Positions 11,945 to 25,447 are shown, numbered from the stretch's first letter. The stretch: DNA of 64,000 bases from Prochilodus magdalenae (GCA_024036415.1 JAMWET010000129.1:303501-367500); one strand, 5' to 3'. The notes: generated from the letters alone by a model not told the origin. Numbers and translations: made by a program.

Positions 11945-12110
11945 CTACAGTGCCATGCAAAAGTCAGAGACCAGCCTCTACCCTTTATTTTTTAAATTTC
12001 CACTTAAAACAGCAATGAAGATAAAGTGCAAAGATAAAGGAAAATTTTTGTTTAATTTTCAGAGAAGGCAAAAGGCTGAGAAGAAATTAAAAATACATAT
12101 GTCTGGTACA
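11945..12110 (+). repeat. probable interspersed repeat (GTGCCATGCAAAAGTCAGAG start)
   Basis: This block begins CAGTGCCATGCAAAAGTCAG and is followed by a T-rich and A-rich segment. A related, inverted sequence ends TGACTTTTGAACAGTGCCATG near 20620. Together they suggest a short non-autonomous DNA element family. Ends are not resolved. Confidence 0.35.
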
Positions 12111-13686
12111 TAACACCACAGAAATGTCATAAGTAGACATTAGCAGCCATTTGCACCACTTGAACATTAGTTTGATTGTGAGTTAGGGTGTGTGAGTTAG
12201 GGTGTGGATACTTATGGACTTAGTTTTACAGAATAGCCAGCTGCACCCCAGACACACCCAGTTTATGTTACATACAAGTGCATAAAGTGATGATAGAACA
12301 AAATATAACTGCATGAACAAAGTTTTCATAACCCTTTCCGACATAAACAGGAAGCATTACACAGATTACCTCGAGACGCAGTGAAATTGTTTTATTTTGC
12401 TTAAGGTACGTCTGTTGTAAAATATTGTCCTCAAAGCGTCCATCTCTTCTATGTGTGTTTATTCAGGTCTGATGCTGCTGAATGTTTTTGATGTCCAAAC
12501 CGGAGTTTTATTATTTTTATCTCTTTTAATGGCGCTTTAACAGTGAAACAAATCTGCGACAAAGAGGTTTGTGGTTTGTTCTATCTCTAATTTAGGATAG
12601 CAAAAGCAAAAATATAAAGTTATCACACTGATTAAACTGGTTACAGGGGGAAAATAAAGTATAGGCCCATTAAATGACTGTCCATACAGCCCACAGATAT
12701 CAGATCGGAGTCTATATACATAATCCATAAAACCAACACATTTGGGTTCAGAGTCTATCATGTACATATTAAATATGAAATTGTTTTATTCTAGCATTTA
12801 AGTAATTGACAGCCAAATCCCTGCATTGGTTAATGTATCACAGTTCAGTTTTAGCACATTGTAAGCAGTCCACAAACCCAAAGATTTGAAAAGCAAGATT
12901 CGAAGTATTGCATAAAATGTAGAGAAACTTTCCTGACAGTCATTTGAATAGTTACCTAGCAATATTCTATAGTTGTTCAATAAGTTGTTAGTGGGAAAAG
13001 AAAAAGAGCAAAAGCAGCAAAAGAGCCGGTGGTGTTCTCAGAACAGGTTCAGACTTCACCATCACTGAAAGTAGTTAGGACTATTTGGAATATAAGCAGA
13101 AAATGCTTAGACTAAACTTCTAAAGTGTGGAAAAATATTCCATTTTTGCAAAAATATAGAAGAATGGAAGCTCTCTTTTTTATGAAACAGACAGACGAAT
13201 AAGTTGTACTAAATGGTGTTTTAACTAGATATTAAATACATGGATTGTGATCCCAGATTATCGCAGAGTCCTGCATGTTTGAAGCTACATCCTGAACTGA
13301 CCCGAAGACTCATTTTAGATCCACATTTTCTCTTTAGCCACAGACCTTTCTTGGAATCTAAGTATACCAATGTAAGAATTACCTAGGTTCTGTATCGAGC
13401 TATCAGAAAAGGTCTTCCTTTATCACCAGGAGGGCCATTGCCCAAGGCACAGGAAATACAGACAAACAAAGCCATATCCACCTCACTGCATTCTGGGCAG
13501 AGCTAGAATATAACCACCAAGGTAATGGGTAATTGGGTTAGCATGTGAGTGCAAGACTGTGTGTTTGTGTTTATGTTGGGTGTGTAGGGGGTGGGGCTGC
13601 CACACGTGAAGACTCCACATGATCTGGATCTCCAGACACATTTATGCACGTGCAGTCTGAATTAGGCCCAGGAATGACTGACTCAC
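12111..13686. other. intron (perilipin), nothing recognised
   Basis: This is AT-rich intronic sequence. A small tandem GTGAGTTAGGGT duplication stands near 12178-12205. No exon-like frame with splice sites was found. Confidence 0.4.
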
Positions 13687-13781
13687 TGGCCTCTAATGAG
13701 AAATGCTGTCCAGCATTCTCTGCTTTGCTGTGGCCAGAGACTCTAGCAGCACATTGGTGCTGTCCTTTGCAAGGTCCCATG
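13687..13781 (-). pseudogene. perilipin-like exon relic or poison exon
   Basis: On the - strand a good acceptor (CGTGGTTCCCTTGCCAG) and donor (GTGAGT at 13681-13686) flank 95 nt. One frame reads WDLAKDSTNVLLESLATAKQ and then RMLDSISH followed by TAG, an amphipathic, perilipin-like stretch. It would follow the end of exon 5 (SVTPL) well, much as mammalian PLIN1 continues after VVPL. Exon 5 ends in phase 0 and 95 is one short of a multiple of three. Inclusion would therefore shift the frame and stop after 12 codons, and even the good frame has a TAG. The simplest reading is a decayed exon (one base lost plus one nonsense change). An assembly error or an alternative poison exon is possible. A longer overlapping frame in this area (13571-13900) looks unrelated. 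Confidence 0.35.
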
Positions 13782-16700
13782 CTGGCAAGGGAACCACGCT
13801 TTGCACCATTCACCACTGACACATAGGTTTTCTGAAGCTGCTTCCACAAGTCTCTGTCTCTATCAAACAGAGAGGATAGGAAACCTACGACACCCTGCAC
13901 AGACCAACAGTGTCGAGTGTGGTGTTGAAGGAAGGCAGCTTCAGAAAAGCTTCAAAACACTATTCTGTTAATGTTAGAGTTCCATGTGCTTTCAGTGGTT
14001 TTATATCCCTAGTTATAGTTGTAGTTGATTGTAGCAGCTGACCAACCAGACTTTGGCAGCCTTCTAGTCACCCTAATGAAGCAATGTATCATCACGTCAT
14101 ATGCAAAGTTTGAATGCTCTTGGTTTTGTTGGTTTACTAATTGTCAACACGTCTATACAGAAAATAAAACCATGTGTGGCATTTCCTGCTAATATAAGTG
14201 CAGGATTTTTTTGCTGATTTTAACATTTTGGAAAAATGGAAAAATTAAAATACATCATAATGCAGCATCCCACTACCAGCTTACTCTGCTATGGATGTAT
14301 GAAAGGCGTGACCATGCAGAGTCAATACAAGAGGTAATTCAAGACCTTCCTGTTTCTATGTGTTTATTTATTTAGCTAAACAACACTTGATGTTTAAGTT
14401 GCACAGTAAGTTGCATCCAGAAGGAATCAGTTGACTGGAATGAAACTTGGTGGGTAGGTTTGACTTTGTGAGATATGCAAATAATTCAGTTTTTATGCTT
14501 GGCCAAGCATATGATGTAAGCATGCACACTGTCACTGACCTATCAGGCACAATTGTGGACATTCAGTGAGCAGTAATGATTCATCCTTTGGCAAATGGCT
14601 GCATGACGAGGACTAAATACAAGCAAACAAAATCTGCAGAAACAGCGTGAGATTATTCAAACTACATGGGGTGGATTATCACAGGACACTTTTAGGAACC
14701 TCCATTCAACTCAATTCTAACATGCCTGGCATGTTATCATAGCAAAATATGGTGGCCCAACTCCATACTGAGAGACACTACTTCTGTGTGTGTAGCTCAA
14801 TAAATATAGGTCTAAACTGAGCATCATTTATTGTTCCTGGTAACCTTTATCTTACTTCTGAACAGCATTGCATATGTAATAATTATAGCTGACTACTTTT
14901 TAAATGCATTTTACCCTCAAATAGCCTGAAAACCTGGTGAAGTGAATGTAAGCTTAGACGGGTTACAGGATGAGAGGAAGCGAAACCAAATATTTAATCC
15001 CACCTAAAATGAAGCAGCAACTGTACAAGTACCAGAATATAACAACAGCACAGTTTGGAAAATGGAAAATTTGAATAAGACACTGGCAAATACGAAGCCA
15101 TATTCCGCCTCGTCCGCTTCAAACATCCTGTGATATAAATTGTTTAGTTTTTGTTCTGTTTTTAATTTCTTCATCCGCTTCTAAACATTGTTTATTGCAA
15201 CCCTAATCAGGAGCAGGTTAGCATGCACAGTGGTGAGGTTTATAGGCTGATGTATAGAGTTTGTGTTTGTCGTGGCTGGTGCACACTGCTGTCACATCAT
15301 AAAAGTCCATAACTAAACTCAAGCTTTATTTTTTTGCTGTTTTACACACACCTTTATCAAACTGTCCAGACTTCCAGACATGTTGGAGTTCTTTTGGGAC
15401 CAGCTCCCCATTACTACCTTAAACTTTTAAGATTACTTCACGGCTACAGGACTGCCTGTAAATATCTGTCCTTCTCCACTCCAGGTAAGGGAACCCATTT
15501 AAGTATTAAGAATGGCAGGTTGCATTCAGACACAAAATGGTAGGGTCCACATCCATCTGTGGATCTGGCATCTGCCCAAGACATGTTGTGCAACAACACT
15601 TAAAACCTTCTTGTCTAAACCTTTTGTTTCTACATTAGTATTCAGGATGGGCAGTCAACGCCTGATAAATGCTAAAAATGTGCTTAATAAAATCTTTTAG
15701 CACATAAAATGAGCTCATGGGTTCAGCAGGGGTTCCTAAAAGAGAAGCAAGGCAAACATACACCAACAGAATAGAGAAACAGAAACAGAGCAGGATCTGA
15801 TGGTGTTCTCCTGCACTGCCTGCCCAAATAGTAGCGCTGATTTACTGTAGACTGAAATGAAGTGTAATATTAATGCTAATGATGAGATCATGAAAAAATG
15901 GTTTGGGATTTAAAGAAGATTGATTTTTTGACCTTTTCAGACAGACTGTATGTTTTGTATGTTTCAACTAGCAGAAGGAACTTTTTTGTTCATTCCAGAC
16001 CAGTTTCAGCATGATCATTATTTATCTAGCAGCTGATATTGATCTCAAATTCCTTTAAGAGAAGGGCTGCTTTGTTGAAGTTGAATAGGTTATCATAATA
16101 ATAAATCTGGAACTTTCACTTCCTTTACATATAAATCAAACATGCTCATTCTCTGGCTTAAAGGGCCCTTATCCTACAGTTTTCTTGTGCTGTGAGGTAA
16201 GATTTATGTGGTTTATGTCCCAAAAATAGTTATAATTGATTTTTTATATTACCATTTCCCAGTCTCTCTTTATTCCTTAAAAAAAAATATTCAGTTTTTG
16301 CTATTGTGCCTTTAAGACTGATAAAAGTAATTCATACATGGACCACATGGACTGGAAAGTGAATATGTATTGAAAATATGTATTGACGTTTTAACCATGT
16401 TTACATATTGTTTTAAACTCTTTATTTAAACTAAAAAAGGGAATGGAGTTTCCTTTTTCTATTACACAGGCTTGTTACAGTACAACTCAGAATATACCTG
16501 TATATTGTAGCACTCCATTACATTTACATTTAAGGCATTTAGCAGACGTTCTTATCCAGAGCGACTTACAACCATGCTTACATTTTATCATGTACTGTTT
16601 CTACCATTATATTTCATCATTAGAATCAAAAACATTTATTAGCAAACTTCATATTTTCTAAGGTTTTATTTTTACGTGTAATGATTCATATAAAGGGGAA

Positions 16701-18699
16701 CAATAGAAAAACAACACATGGCCACAAAAACTCTTTTGACAGTGAAAACACTTTTGATAATGCCGTAACAATAACTTTTTGTACATCCAAATATATACGT
16801 TTCTAACCATATCAGTCCTAAAGCTACATTGACCAGCTGTTTACTTTTGGGTGATAAAGAAAGGTTGGACAGTGGTCATAGTAAAAATCAATTTGGTATT
16901 GTTTTTGGTTCATAAAAGCACACAGACAGTGTGGACCTCATAGAAAGGAAATTTAATAAAGAAAAATGTAGGATATGTGTATGGTACATGTCTGTCTTTC
17001 TTTATTATGCTTGCAGAAAAAACACAAAATGTACAAAAAGCCATTTCTATGGTCTAAAACTGTGCCCTAGATATGACTCAATCCCATCCATTTAGGACAT
17101 AGGACACCTCCTTTGCTATTCAAACAAACTTCCCCATTGACCCACTAACATACTGAAGTGCTATATTAACATGTTGTTCTTGTTATTCAAATAGATACTT
17201 ATATAAGGAGTGCATAATAACTGTTAAATGACCCTGCAACCTGGATACGTACACGCAATAGAGGCCAAATCAACAGGTCGGCTACAGCCACAGTGTGTGA
17301 TGCTGTGGCCAGTGTCTCAGACAGAATCCGCAGACGTTATACATGCAGTGCAGTTTTATGGACTCCTAAAAGCTAAGAAGTAAAGAGAAATGTAGTGAAG
17401 AACTACAAAGCTAGTAGTAGCTTAGGCCCAAAAGGCATCATTCATGTTAGACAGAAACTGTGTTTATTCCACAGAAATGATTCAGACAATTAAACCGACT
17501 GTTTGCATGACCTGGCACATGGTAGACATTTCCGTTTTTGCAGCTTACCAATGCTTTACATCTTGTGGCAAACCCTTTGTATTTAAGTTCTCACATGGTT
17601 GTGACCTACCACCGCACGGATATTCTTGATCTGGCCAACTGTTGTGATGTGGATAAGAGAATTCAGTCATCCACCACAGTTGTTTCCTGTGGTCTTCTAG
17701 GACTTTTAGTGATTCTGTTTTTGTCAGTGTTTTTAAAGAACCCAACAAATAGTTGATTTGGCCACACTTCGTTGGCAGCACAGCTCTTTAGACTTAATAT
17801 TAAGAGTTAGTTTCAACAAATTCACACACCTGGCCTCAAGGAATAACACACACCTGGACATAGAAGATCTGAGTAGCCAAATTTCCGATTAATTTGGAGC
17901 CTCTAAAAGTAAGGGGACGCAGGTTTGTTGCTACAGCTATTACCATTTCATACATTTAGCACACAAAGATGTCAAAAATGAAAGTATCTTTACAGGTAAG
18001 CTGGTTAAGGACAGCTTTGAGCAAAGTTGTATAGTGGTTAAATCACTCACTGTATTTGCAGGAGTTCCAGCCGTGTTCGAGCAGCCACTGTTACTGTAAC
18101 ATGACTTCTGACACTATATTCCAGACAATCTAATTGTAATCTAATTGCTTGTAATGTAATTTTATCTGTTCTATCATCACAGCCTTTAACAAAGCGTTTA
18201 TTAAAGAAACTCAGATCACACTGACAATACAAATGTGTGAAGCTCTATTACATAGCTTAAATAAACACCATCATATCTTTTTAGCTGCTTTCATACATAA
18301 ATTAATCTCTTGACATATAAAATGTCTGGAAATTCAATAAATATTTCTGAAGCATTTTGAACAACTTTTAGATGTTTAATATTTTTATGTGTCTCTCACT
18401 GTTTATTCCATAACTGCCTTTTTATGACTGCCACTGGCTTATTGGTTTATTTAAAAACCTTTTATCCAAACACATTTCAAATGAAATCAATGTATTCAGG
18501 CAGTTCATCCATGCATGGAAGTATTGAAGTTTGATGGGTAATGATAAAGGTGATGGTATTTATAGTGCAAATGATATCATCCAAGTGGCCTAAGCTCTCC
18601 TGTTCACAATACTCATTTCTATACATCAGCACGTTCACTCTAAGGCTAAACTGAAGTCTTACTTACTTTTTGTTTACAAAGCTAAACTGAGAAGCTTAC
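13782..18699. other. intron (perilipin), mostly unannotated
   Basis: Apart from a SINE-tail fragment at 16515-16573, no gene, RNA or clear repeat was recognised. The two longer open frames near 15334-15700 and 17444-17781 have neither splice context nor recognisable motifs. Confidence 0.4.
16515..16573. repeat. teleost SINE-tail fragment
   Basis: The sequence TTACATTTACATTTAAGGCA and then TTTAGCAGACG.TCTTATCCAGAGCGACTTACAA is the abundant fish repeat that also forms the tail of the element at 5648-5865. No tRNA-like part is attached here. Confidence 0.6.
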
Positions 18700-18884
18700 C
18701 AGAGGGGTCACACTGGGGATGCATGCAGCCAGCTGTTGACCTTGACTCTTGGTTTGCTGGAGCCGCATGGCCGTCTGCCCATAAGCACGTCTCCAGACGG
18801 TGCTCGCCAGCGCTCCCAGTCTTCTAAAACCAGGCTTTGGGCCAGTTGCGCTGACATTAGACTTCTGCACCTCAAGCACCTCCT
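18700..18884 (-). CDS. plin1: perilipin coding exon 5
   Basis: The acceptor GGATTTGTCTTGCAG opens the exon in phase 1, so the split codon with exon 4 gives Glu. The donor CTG|GTAAGC closes it in phase 0. It encodes 62 residues including the split codon. GFRRLGALASTVWRRAYGQT is followed by a helical Gln-rich stretch and IPSVTPL. This aligns with the PLIN1 segment that begins LLSRVGALTNTLSR and ends WIPGVVPL. The segment precedes the more variable C-terminal half in the family. Confidence 0.85.
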
Positions 18885-21800
18885 CTGCAAGACAAATCCA
18901 GTCTTAGGAGTATCCCAAAAGCATTCCATATGACTGTGTATATCCATATGTACCGTTAAGTCATTTTGGAGGAAGCCAGCGATTAGCGGTAACTGCTAAA
19001 TCTAACAAAAGGACTGAAAGCAATTTAGTAATGACTTGGCGTTAACATATTGTATTATTGGGTACAACTACTAATGTTCTGGAAGTGAACCCTCTGAGCC
19101 TTCTTGACCTTCAAAGAAGACTTAATGATTCTTGCAGAAAAAAATACATTCTGCCATTTTAAATTCTATTTAATTTTATACAAATCCTCCTGTCTGTTGT
19201 ATTTGAAGGAATTAGAATTGAGGAAGTATAGTAGCAGTACTAGTACACTGTGTTTGGACCCACGGTATCTAGATAGATACATCCAAGCAAGCTGTTCCAT
19301 AGGTTAGGACACTGGGGGCTGCACACATCAGATTAACCTCCAACGTAAGCAGGAAATGTCAGAGAAATCAACCAACCATGAGTTTTGGGAACAAAATATG
19401 TGAAAGAAAATATGCCTTCTGGAAGATCTAGATCCAAGCTAACCAAGTCTAACCAAGCTATAGTCAACTGTAATAAATAAGAAGCAGCAACAGCAGCTCT
19501 ATGCAAGGGCTTTTAAGTCATTGTAAAATTGTTACATGGAAGCCAAAAATATATAAATATGTCTGTTACACACTATAAAAAACATACGTTTATGTGAACA
19601 GAGGTTTTCTCAGCACCAACTTACAGCAAGAATTCCATCAGGGTGCTAGCAGACTTTTCCTGAATACTGAATACTATAGGTTTTTATATAAACTGAATAG
19701 ACTGAGCAAACATGAACATGGTCAAAAACATGGTGGGCAGTGGTGTGCACTTCACTATGACTTTCTTGGTCTTATAGGTAAAATTAGTTAAAACCATAAC
19801 ATATATTGATTCATGAATACAGAGTCCGGAGCTTTAACACTTTTCCTTTGCCACTCTATAACGCACTCCCTTATTTAAAGAGGAAGTCTTTCACTTGTGA
19901 GTCACATGACAATTCCAACAACAGAACTGAGTTCTTCATAGTAAGGAATGTGATATTAAAGGAATGGTTTTAAGTGGAATGCTCCTCTAAAGTCTGGGAG
20001 GACAGAAAAGAGGAAGGGAGGCATTTTTTAAACCACCTATCCTCATTATACTGTCTCTTTGATGATGGATAAATGGGACAGGTCAGCTAGCGGTAGGAAA
20101 AACATGAGGCTTTTCATCCTGCTATGGGGTTAAGGATGTTCATCCCATATGGTCATATGAATAATAGCATAAAATGGGACGATTGGAGTACTAACTGCAC
20201 AGCTCCATTTAAATTTGGGTCACATATGCACCATGCAGTTGTGAAATGTATCCTTTTCTGGACGTTATTGTTGTTACATTTATGGGTGTAGATTTTCAGG
20301 TTGTGATCACTGCTGCCAGATGTAAAGTGTTTTTGTGCTACAGGCCTAGGTGATAATAGATTTTGGACTATTTTTTTGTAAGAAATAACACCATTTATAA
20401 TAGTACAACCACAGTCATAATACCAGTAACACTGTAATACCGTCTAGCAGGGTCATGGACAGTTAGAAGACCCCCTTTTGAAAGACACATTTTGTTTTTT
20501 CTCCATCCTTATACAAGTGAATTAAAAGTAATCCATAACTGAATTAGAAATAGCTTAATTTCACTGGAAATTAGGCAGCACAAATGATGGATGGTCTCTG
20601 ACTTTTGAACAGTGCCATGTAGAACTTTGGTGCTACTTTTTATATAACAATAAGAGCAGAATTAATTGCTCTTAGCTTAGTGCATTCTTACACTTGAACC
20701 AGTCAGATGTGTTCAGGTATTACGTGCAAGGCATTTCACTGCATATGTTGTGTGCATATATGCACTGTGACCTGTATTAAAATGTCAACAACAAGCAAAC
20801 CAAGTTCTCCCTGTTCAAATATAAGAAAATGGCACAGTGAGTTTAGAGGAGCTCATTTGACCATCAGTTTAGCTGATCCAACTAAGCATCAGTGGACACC
20901 AGTAGAAGTTCTTAAAGATGATGAACATTGCCTCACTGTCACAGCATGAAAACAGCAAGCACATGTCCCCAATGTAATAACAACAGCCTACAAGCATAAA
21001 GCTCAAGGGCTAGAGGGTCTAAGCCAGAGCTGACCAGACTATATTCAGTGCCTCTTGCGCTGGCCAAGCAGCATTAAAAGCTCCCAAATTGATTTAGATG
21101 GCCAGACCAAACACCGGATAAACAGATTCCCTTCACTGGTGGCACCGTTAAAAATGCCAATGGGAGACACATGCACAGAGTGCAAGCTCGGTCTTGAGGC
21201 AGATTAAGGTGATGAGAGAATGTGTTGTTGATGGAGAGCCACGTGATGTGGGAATAAACTGAAGATGTTGAAAAAACAAGAAGAAAGTCAAAGAACCCAC
21301 AAACAAAAAGCTGAAGTTTATCTGCAGGCTGCTGCTGTTGAGGCCATTTCCTTTGTAAGGGTTTACAGGAGAAGGTGGTCCTTGCCAAAGGTCTTTAATG
21401 TAAAAAGTGTGGCATAACAGATCAGTGAGGATCTGCAAGGCACTTCACAGATATCAGAGAACATCTTATGCTTTAAGAGCACTGCCGTCAGACAAAAGTA
21501 TGTAACTTGCGTGCTAGAAGGTTACCTGCTGGTATACTAGCATCAGGCTCAATGCAGAGTATTTAATGCACCACTTAGTTAGCATGAAAACCAAATAAGT
21601 CTGATTCTACACTAGCAGTCAAAAGCATAATTGTATGAACTGGATTTAAAACTTAGGCTGAACTGCAAATTAAATTAGATTCTAAGACAAAAGCAAATAC
21701 TGAAGTTATGTATATTTTATGTGTTTTGTTCCATATTAACTCCCATTAAATATTCAGAACACTTTATACACAGACAGATATGTGACATCATCATTACATC

Positions 21801-23844
21801 CTCTACAGAGAACATGTCTGCATGTTTTAAGGCACTGTTACTGTTTATTTAGTGACTTTACCATCTTGGCAATAAGGAGATTTAATGTATATTTCTGAAA
21901 ATTAATAATACAAAGGTTTTTTTTTATTTTTTATTTGTTTACCACTTTGGGTTATTCCATGTGTTTTATTCATAGTTTAAATCTTAAGTATTATTCTAAA
22001 ATGTGGAAAGCAGTAAAACTAAGGCAAACTCTTCTCTCTGAACTTTTGACAGATACTATAGCTGTACTCAAAAGAACATCAAACTGTAGATCAGCAAGGG
22101 TTCAGAGTTTTTTCCCTCTGTACTTTGATAAGTGTTGGGGCACTGACCCTGTTGTCTTTCAGAAGCACATCATCTGACCAACTACTTTCACATTGTACTC
22201 CTGACAGTTAGACAGGTCCTACTTTATATTAAAACAGGTCACAGTCCTATGATTTCTTATTACACACTGTAACACTCCTCAGTTTTGTCCTCAGACACAA
22301 CAGTTATAGTGGTAATGACCTGGCCAGCTTCAGCCCCCTGCTGTTTATCATTAGTTCCCGTACAGTGTGTACTGTTCAGGCTGGGTCAGAGAACTGCAAG
22401 AATCCTTTGTGTATAAGTACTGAGCATATAAATAAACCTACAGGACACAGCAAATGAGCTTTTCCTGATTTCTGTCATGCTAGCGTCCACTGCTGCTCTG
22501 TGCTGGGACTGATCAAGCCCTTTAAGGGAGCACAGAGATAATGTGTTAATTACCACAAAGATGCCAAACTATTACAGATTTTTACTTTTCCAACTGTGAT
22601 TCCCAAAAACAAACAACCTTCCTGGGGCACTCTTGTACAAATATGAATATGCACGTGACATACTAAAAATAAAAATGCCAAGCAATCAGGTGACTAAATG
22701 GACAATATGACCTAAAGTATGTTATGGCCTGAACATTACACCTACATAAGCGTGCAGGAAATCCCATTCTATGGCCATTAATATCTATTCAGCCTACAGC
22801 AGTTTAGCTCCATTCACTCATACAGAAGTTGTAAGGAGTCTGTTCTGTATGCTTTTCCAAATGAGACATAATACAGAACAGCCAAAACAGAACAGAGCAC
22901 ATTTGTCTTATTATTTAGCATTCTTAAAGGTACAGTAACATAAACGGTCTGTTTAATTAAAAAAAAAAAAGTCATGTAAAATGTATGTTTTGTACATAAA
23001 ACTATGCCAAAGTTAATATTAATAAGAAAAGAATGTGGGCCATTTAAAAACATATCAGACAACGTCATAAAAATTTTTGTTTCATTTTCTTGCAAGGGAG
23101 AAGGATTTCTGGGCACACTACTGTGTCTAGGGCCTTTAATCGGTGTGTTTACGCTACTCCAGCCAATGGTCGGCTTTGTGCATAGCAATCTTAGACTTGT
23201 AAGCTGCTCGGCCATGGAAAATCATTTCATGAGCTAGTTCTTGGGCTGATGTTGGTAATGAGGACAAATACTTTTTTACGTGCTACACATTTTAGCAGTT
23301 GACAGCCTGCTATGTAAATTTGTGTGGACTACAGCTTTGAGACTGAGCTAGTGTTGCTCATAGATGCTTCCATTTCATGATATAAGCACTTACGGTTGAC
23401 CGGGGCAGATCTAGCAGAACAGAAATTTCAACAAATAAACGGTGGATACACCATCTTCTAATACACAAAATAAACCTGACAATAAACTATAGTAAAGGAG
23501 TCACTAATCATTACTGGACTCCAGCTGATGACCCCCACAGCTGATAAAAGATATTCCATCTCATTTCTTTTAGATGTTTAGATTTGCTGGACCTCTGACT
23601 TTGCTACCTGTATTGCTCTGTTTACCTGCTGCCTATAATGAGTGAGGGCTATGATTACACTAGTGTAGGTCTGTAGAAGCTATTTGTTTTAATATTGTGC
23701 TGAGAATTTGCAGTGTAATGTTGCATTAATGTTTTCAGCGGTTCCTCTGGTTCTTTTGGTTTTCAGAAAGTTCTTTCTGAGGTTTCGTTCTCTACAAACA
23801 TTCTATCATCTCAGGTCTCAGGAGCGTTTTTAAAACATCCTCTA
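18885..23844. other. intron (perilipin), no exon recognised
   Basis: The sequence is AT-rich, with a probable short repeat near 20440-20625 (inverted relative of 11945-12110). Longer open frames such as 21074-21438 and 22814-23237 show no domain. Nothing else is supported. Confidence 0.4.
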
Positions 23845-23846
23845 TA

Positions 23847-25447
23847 CAGTGAGGAAAATAAGTATTTCAACATTTCAACCACCCGAACTTTGCAAGTTCT
23901 TCCACTTAGAAATCATAGAGGGGTCTGAAATTTTCATCTTAGGTGCATGTCCACTGTGAGAGACATAATCTAAAAAAAAAAAACCTGGAAATCACACTGT
24001 ATGATTTTTTAATAATTTATTTGTGTGTTACTGCTGCAAATAAGTATTTGATCACCTGCCAATCAGCAAAAATTCTGGCCCTCAAAGACCTGTTAGTCGG
24101 CCTCAAAAAACTCCACTCCACTTATTATTCTAAATTAGAAGCACCTGTTTGAGGTCGTTAGCTGCATAAAGACACCTGTCCACCCCACACAATCAGTAAG
24201 ACTCCAACTACTAACATGGCTAAGACCAAAGAGCTGTCCAAAGACACCAGAGACAAAATCATTGACCTCCACAAGGCTGGAAAGGACTACGGGGCAATTG
24301 CCAAGCAGCTTGGTGAAAAAAGATCAACTGTTGGAGCAATTATTAGAAAATGGAAGAAGCTAAACATGGCTGTCAATCTCCCTCGGACTGGGGCTCCACG
24401 CAAGATCTCACCTCGTGGCGTATCAATGATCCTAAGAAAGGGAGGAATCAGCCCAGAACTACACGGGAGGAGCTGGTCAATGACCTGAAGAGAGCTGGCA
24501 CCACTGTTTCCAAGGTTACTGTGGGTAATACACTAAGACAGCATAGTTTAAAGTCATGCATGGCACGGAAGGTTCCCCTGCTTAAATCAGCACTCGTCCA
24601 GGCCTGTCTTAAGTTTGCCCATGACCATTTGGATGATCCAGAGGAGTCATGGGAGAAAGTCCTGTGGTTAGATGAGGCCAAAATAGAACTTTTTGGTCTT
24701 AATTCCACTCGCTGTGTTTGAAGGACGAAGAATGATGAGTACCATCCCCAAAACACCATCCCTACTGTGAAGCATGGGGGTGATAGCATCATGCTTTGGG
24801 GGTGTTTTTCTGCACATGGGACAGGATGACTGCACTGTATTAAGGACAGGATGACCGGGGCCATGTATTGCGAGATTTTGGGGAACAACCTCCTTTCCTC
24901 AGTTAGAGCATTGAAGATGGGTCGTGGCTGGGTCTTCCAACATGACAATGACCCGAAGCACACAGCCAGGATGACTAAGGAGTGGCTCCGTAAGAAGCAT
25001 ATCAAGGTTCTGGAGTGGCCTAGCCAGTCTCCAGACCTAAACCCTATGGAAAATCTTTGGAGGGAGCTCAAACTCAAACGTGTTTCTCAGCGACAGCCCA
25101 GAAACCTGGCTGATCTGGAGCAGATCTGTGTGGAGGAATGGGCCAAAATCCCTGCAGCAGTGTGTGCAAACCTGGTGAAAAACTACGGGACCTCTGTAAT
25201 TGCAAACAAAGGCTACTGTACCAAATATTAACATTGATTTTCACAGGTGTTCAAATACTTATTTGCAGCAGTAACACACAAATAAATTATTAAAAAATCA
25301 TACAGTGTGATTTCCAGATTTTTTTTTTTAGATTATGTCTCTCACAGTGGACATGCACCTAAGATGAAAATTTCAGAACCCTCCATGATTTCTAAGTGGG
25401 AGAACTTGCAAAGTCGCAGGGTGTTCAAATACTTATTTTTCTCACTG
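23847..25447 (+). mobile_element. Tc1/mariner element, 1.6 kb, inside perilipin intron
   Basis: The element starts CAGTGAGGAAAATAAGTATT and ends with the inverted form, flanked by TA at 23845-23846 and 25448-25449, the usual Tc1 target duplication. The terminal inverted repeats are long, about 206-211 bp (23847-24057 and 25242-25447), and highly alike, down to a short A/T run in the middle. Between them is a broken transposase gene. It is in the opposite orientation to the host gene. Length and structure are typical of an intact-size teleost Tc1 copy. Confidence 0.93.
24216..25231 (+). pseudogene. Tc1-type transposase, inactivated
   Basis: The N-terminal helix-turn-helix part ([20 protein letters not shown], then [19 protein letters not shown]) starts at 24216. 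A frameshift near 24430-24450 moves the reading to another frame, where LKFAHDHLDDPEESWEKVLW and LDEAKIELFG follow. In-frame TGA codons occur near 24719 and 24827 where the family has coding residues. The C-terminal part has [11 protein letters not shown] and [11 protein letters not shown], so all three acidic DDE residues (D in LDEAK, D in QHDND, E in MENLW) survive as sequence. The protein cannot be made whole from this copy. Confidence 0.92.

Noticed and set aside
13571..13900. 109-codon - strand open frame covering the perilipin exon relic
   Set aside because: Its peptide has no perilipin or other similarity I recognise. The splice-bounded segment within it reads better in another frame.
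24448..25077. 209-codon open frame on the - strand
   Set aside because: It is antisense to the Tc1 transposase; no independent domain was recognised, and the + strand has clear transposase motifs.
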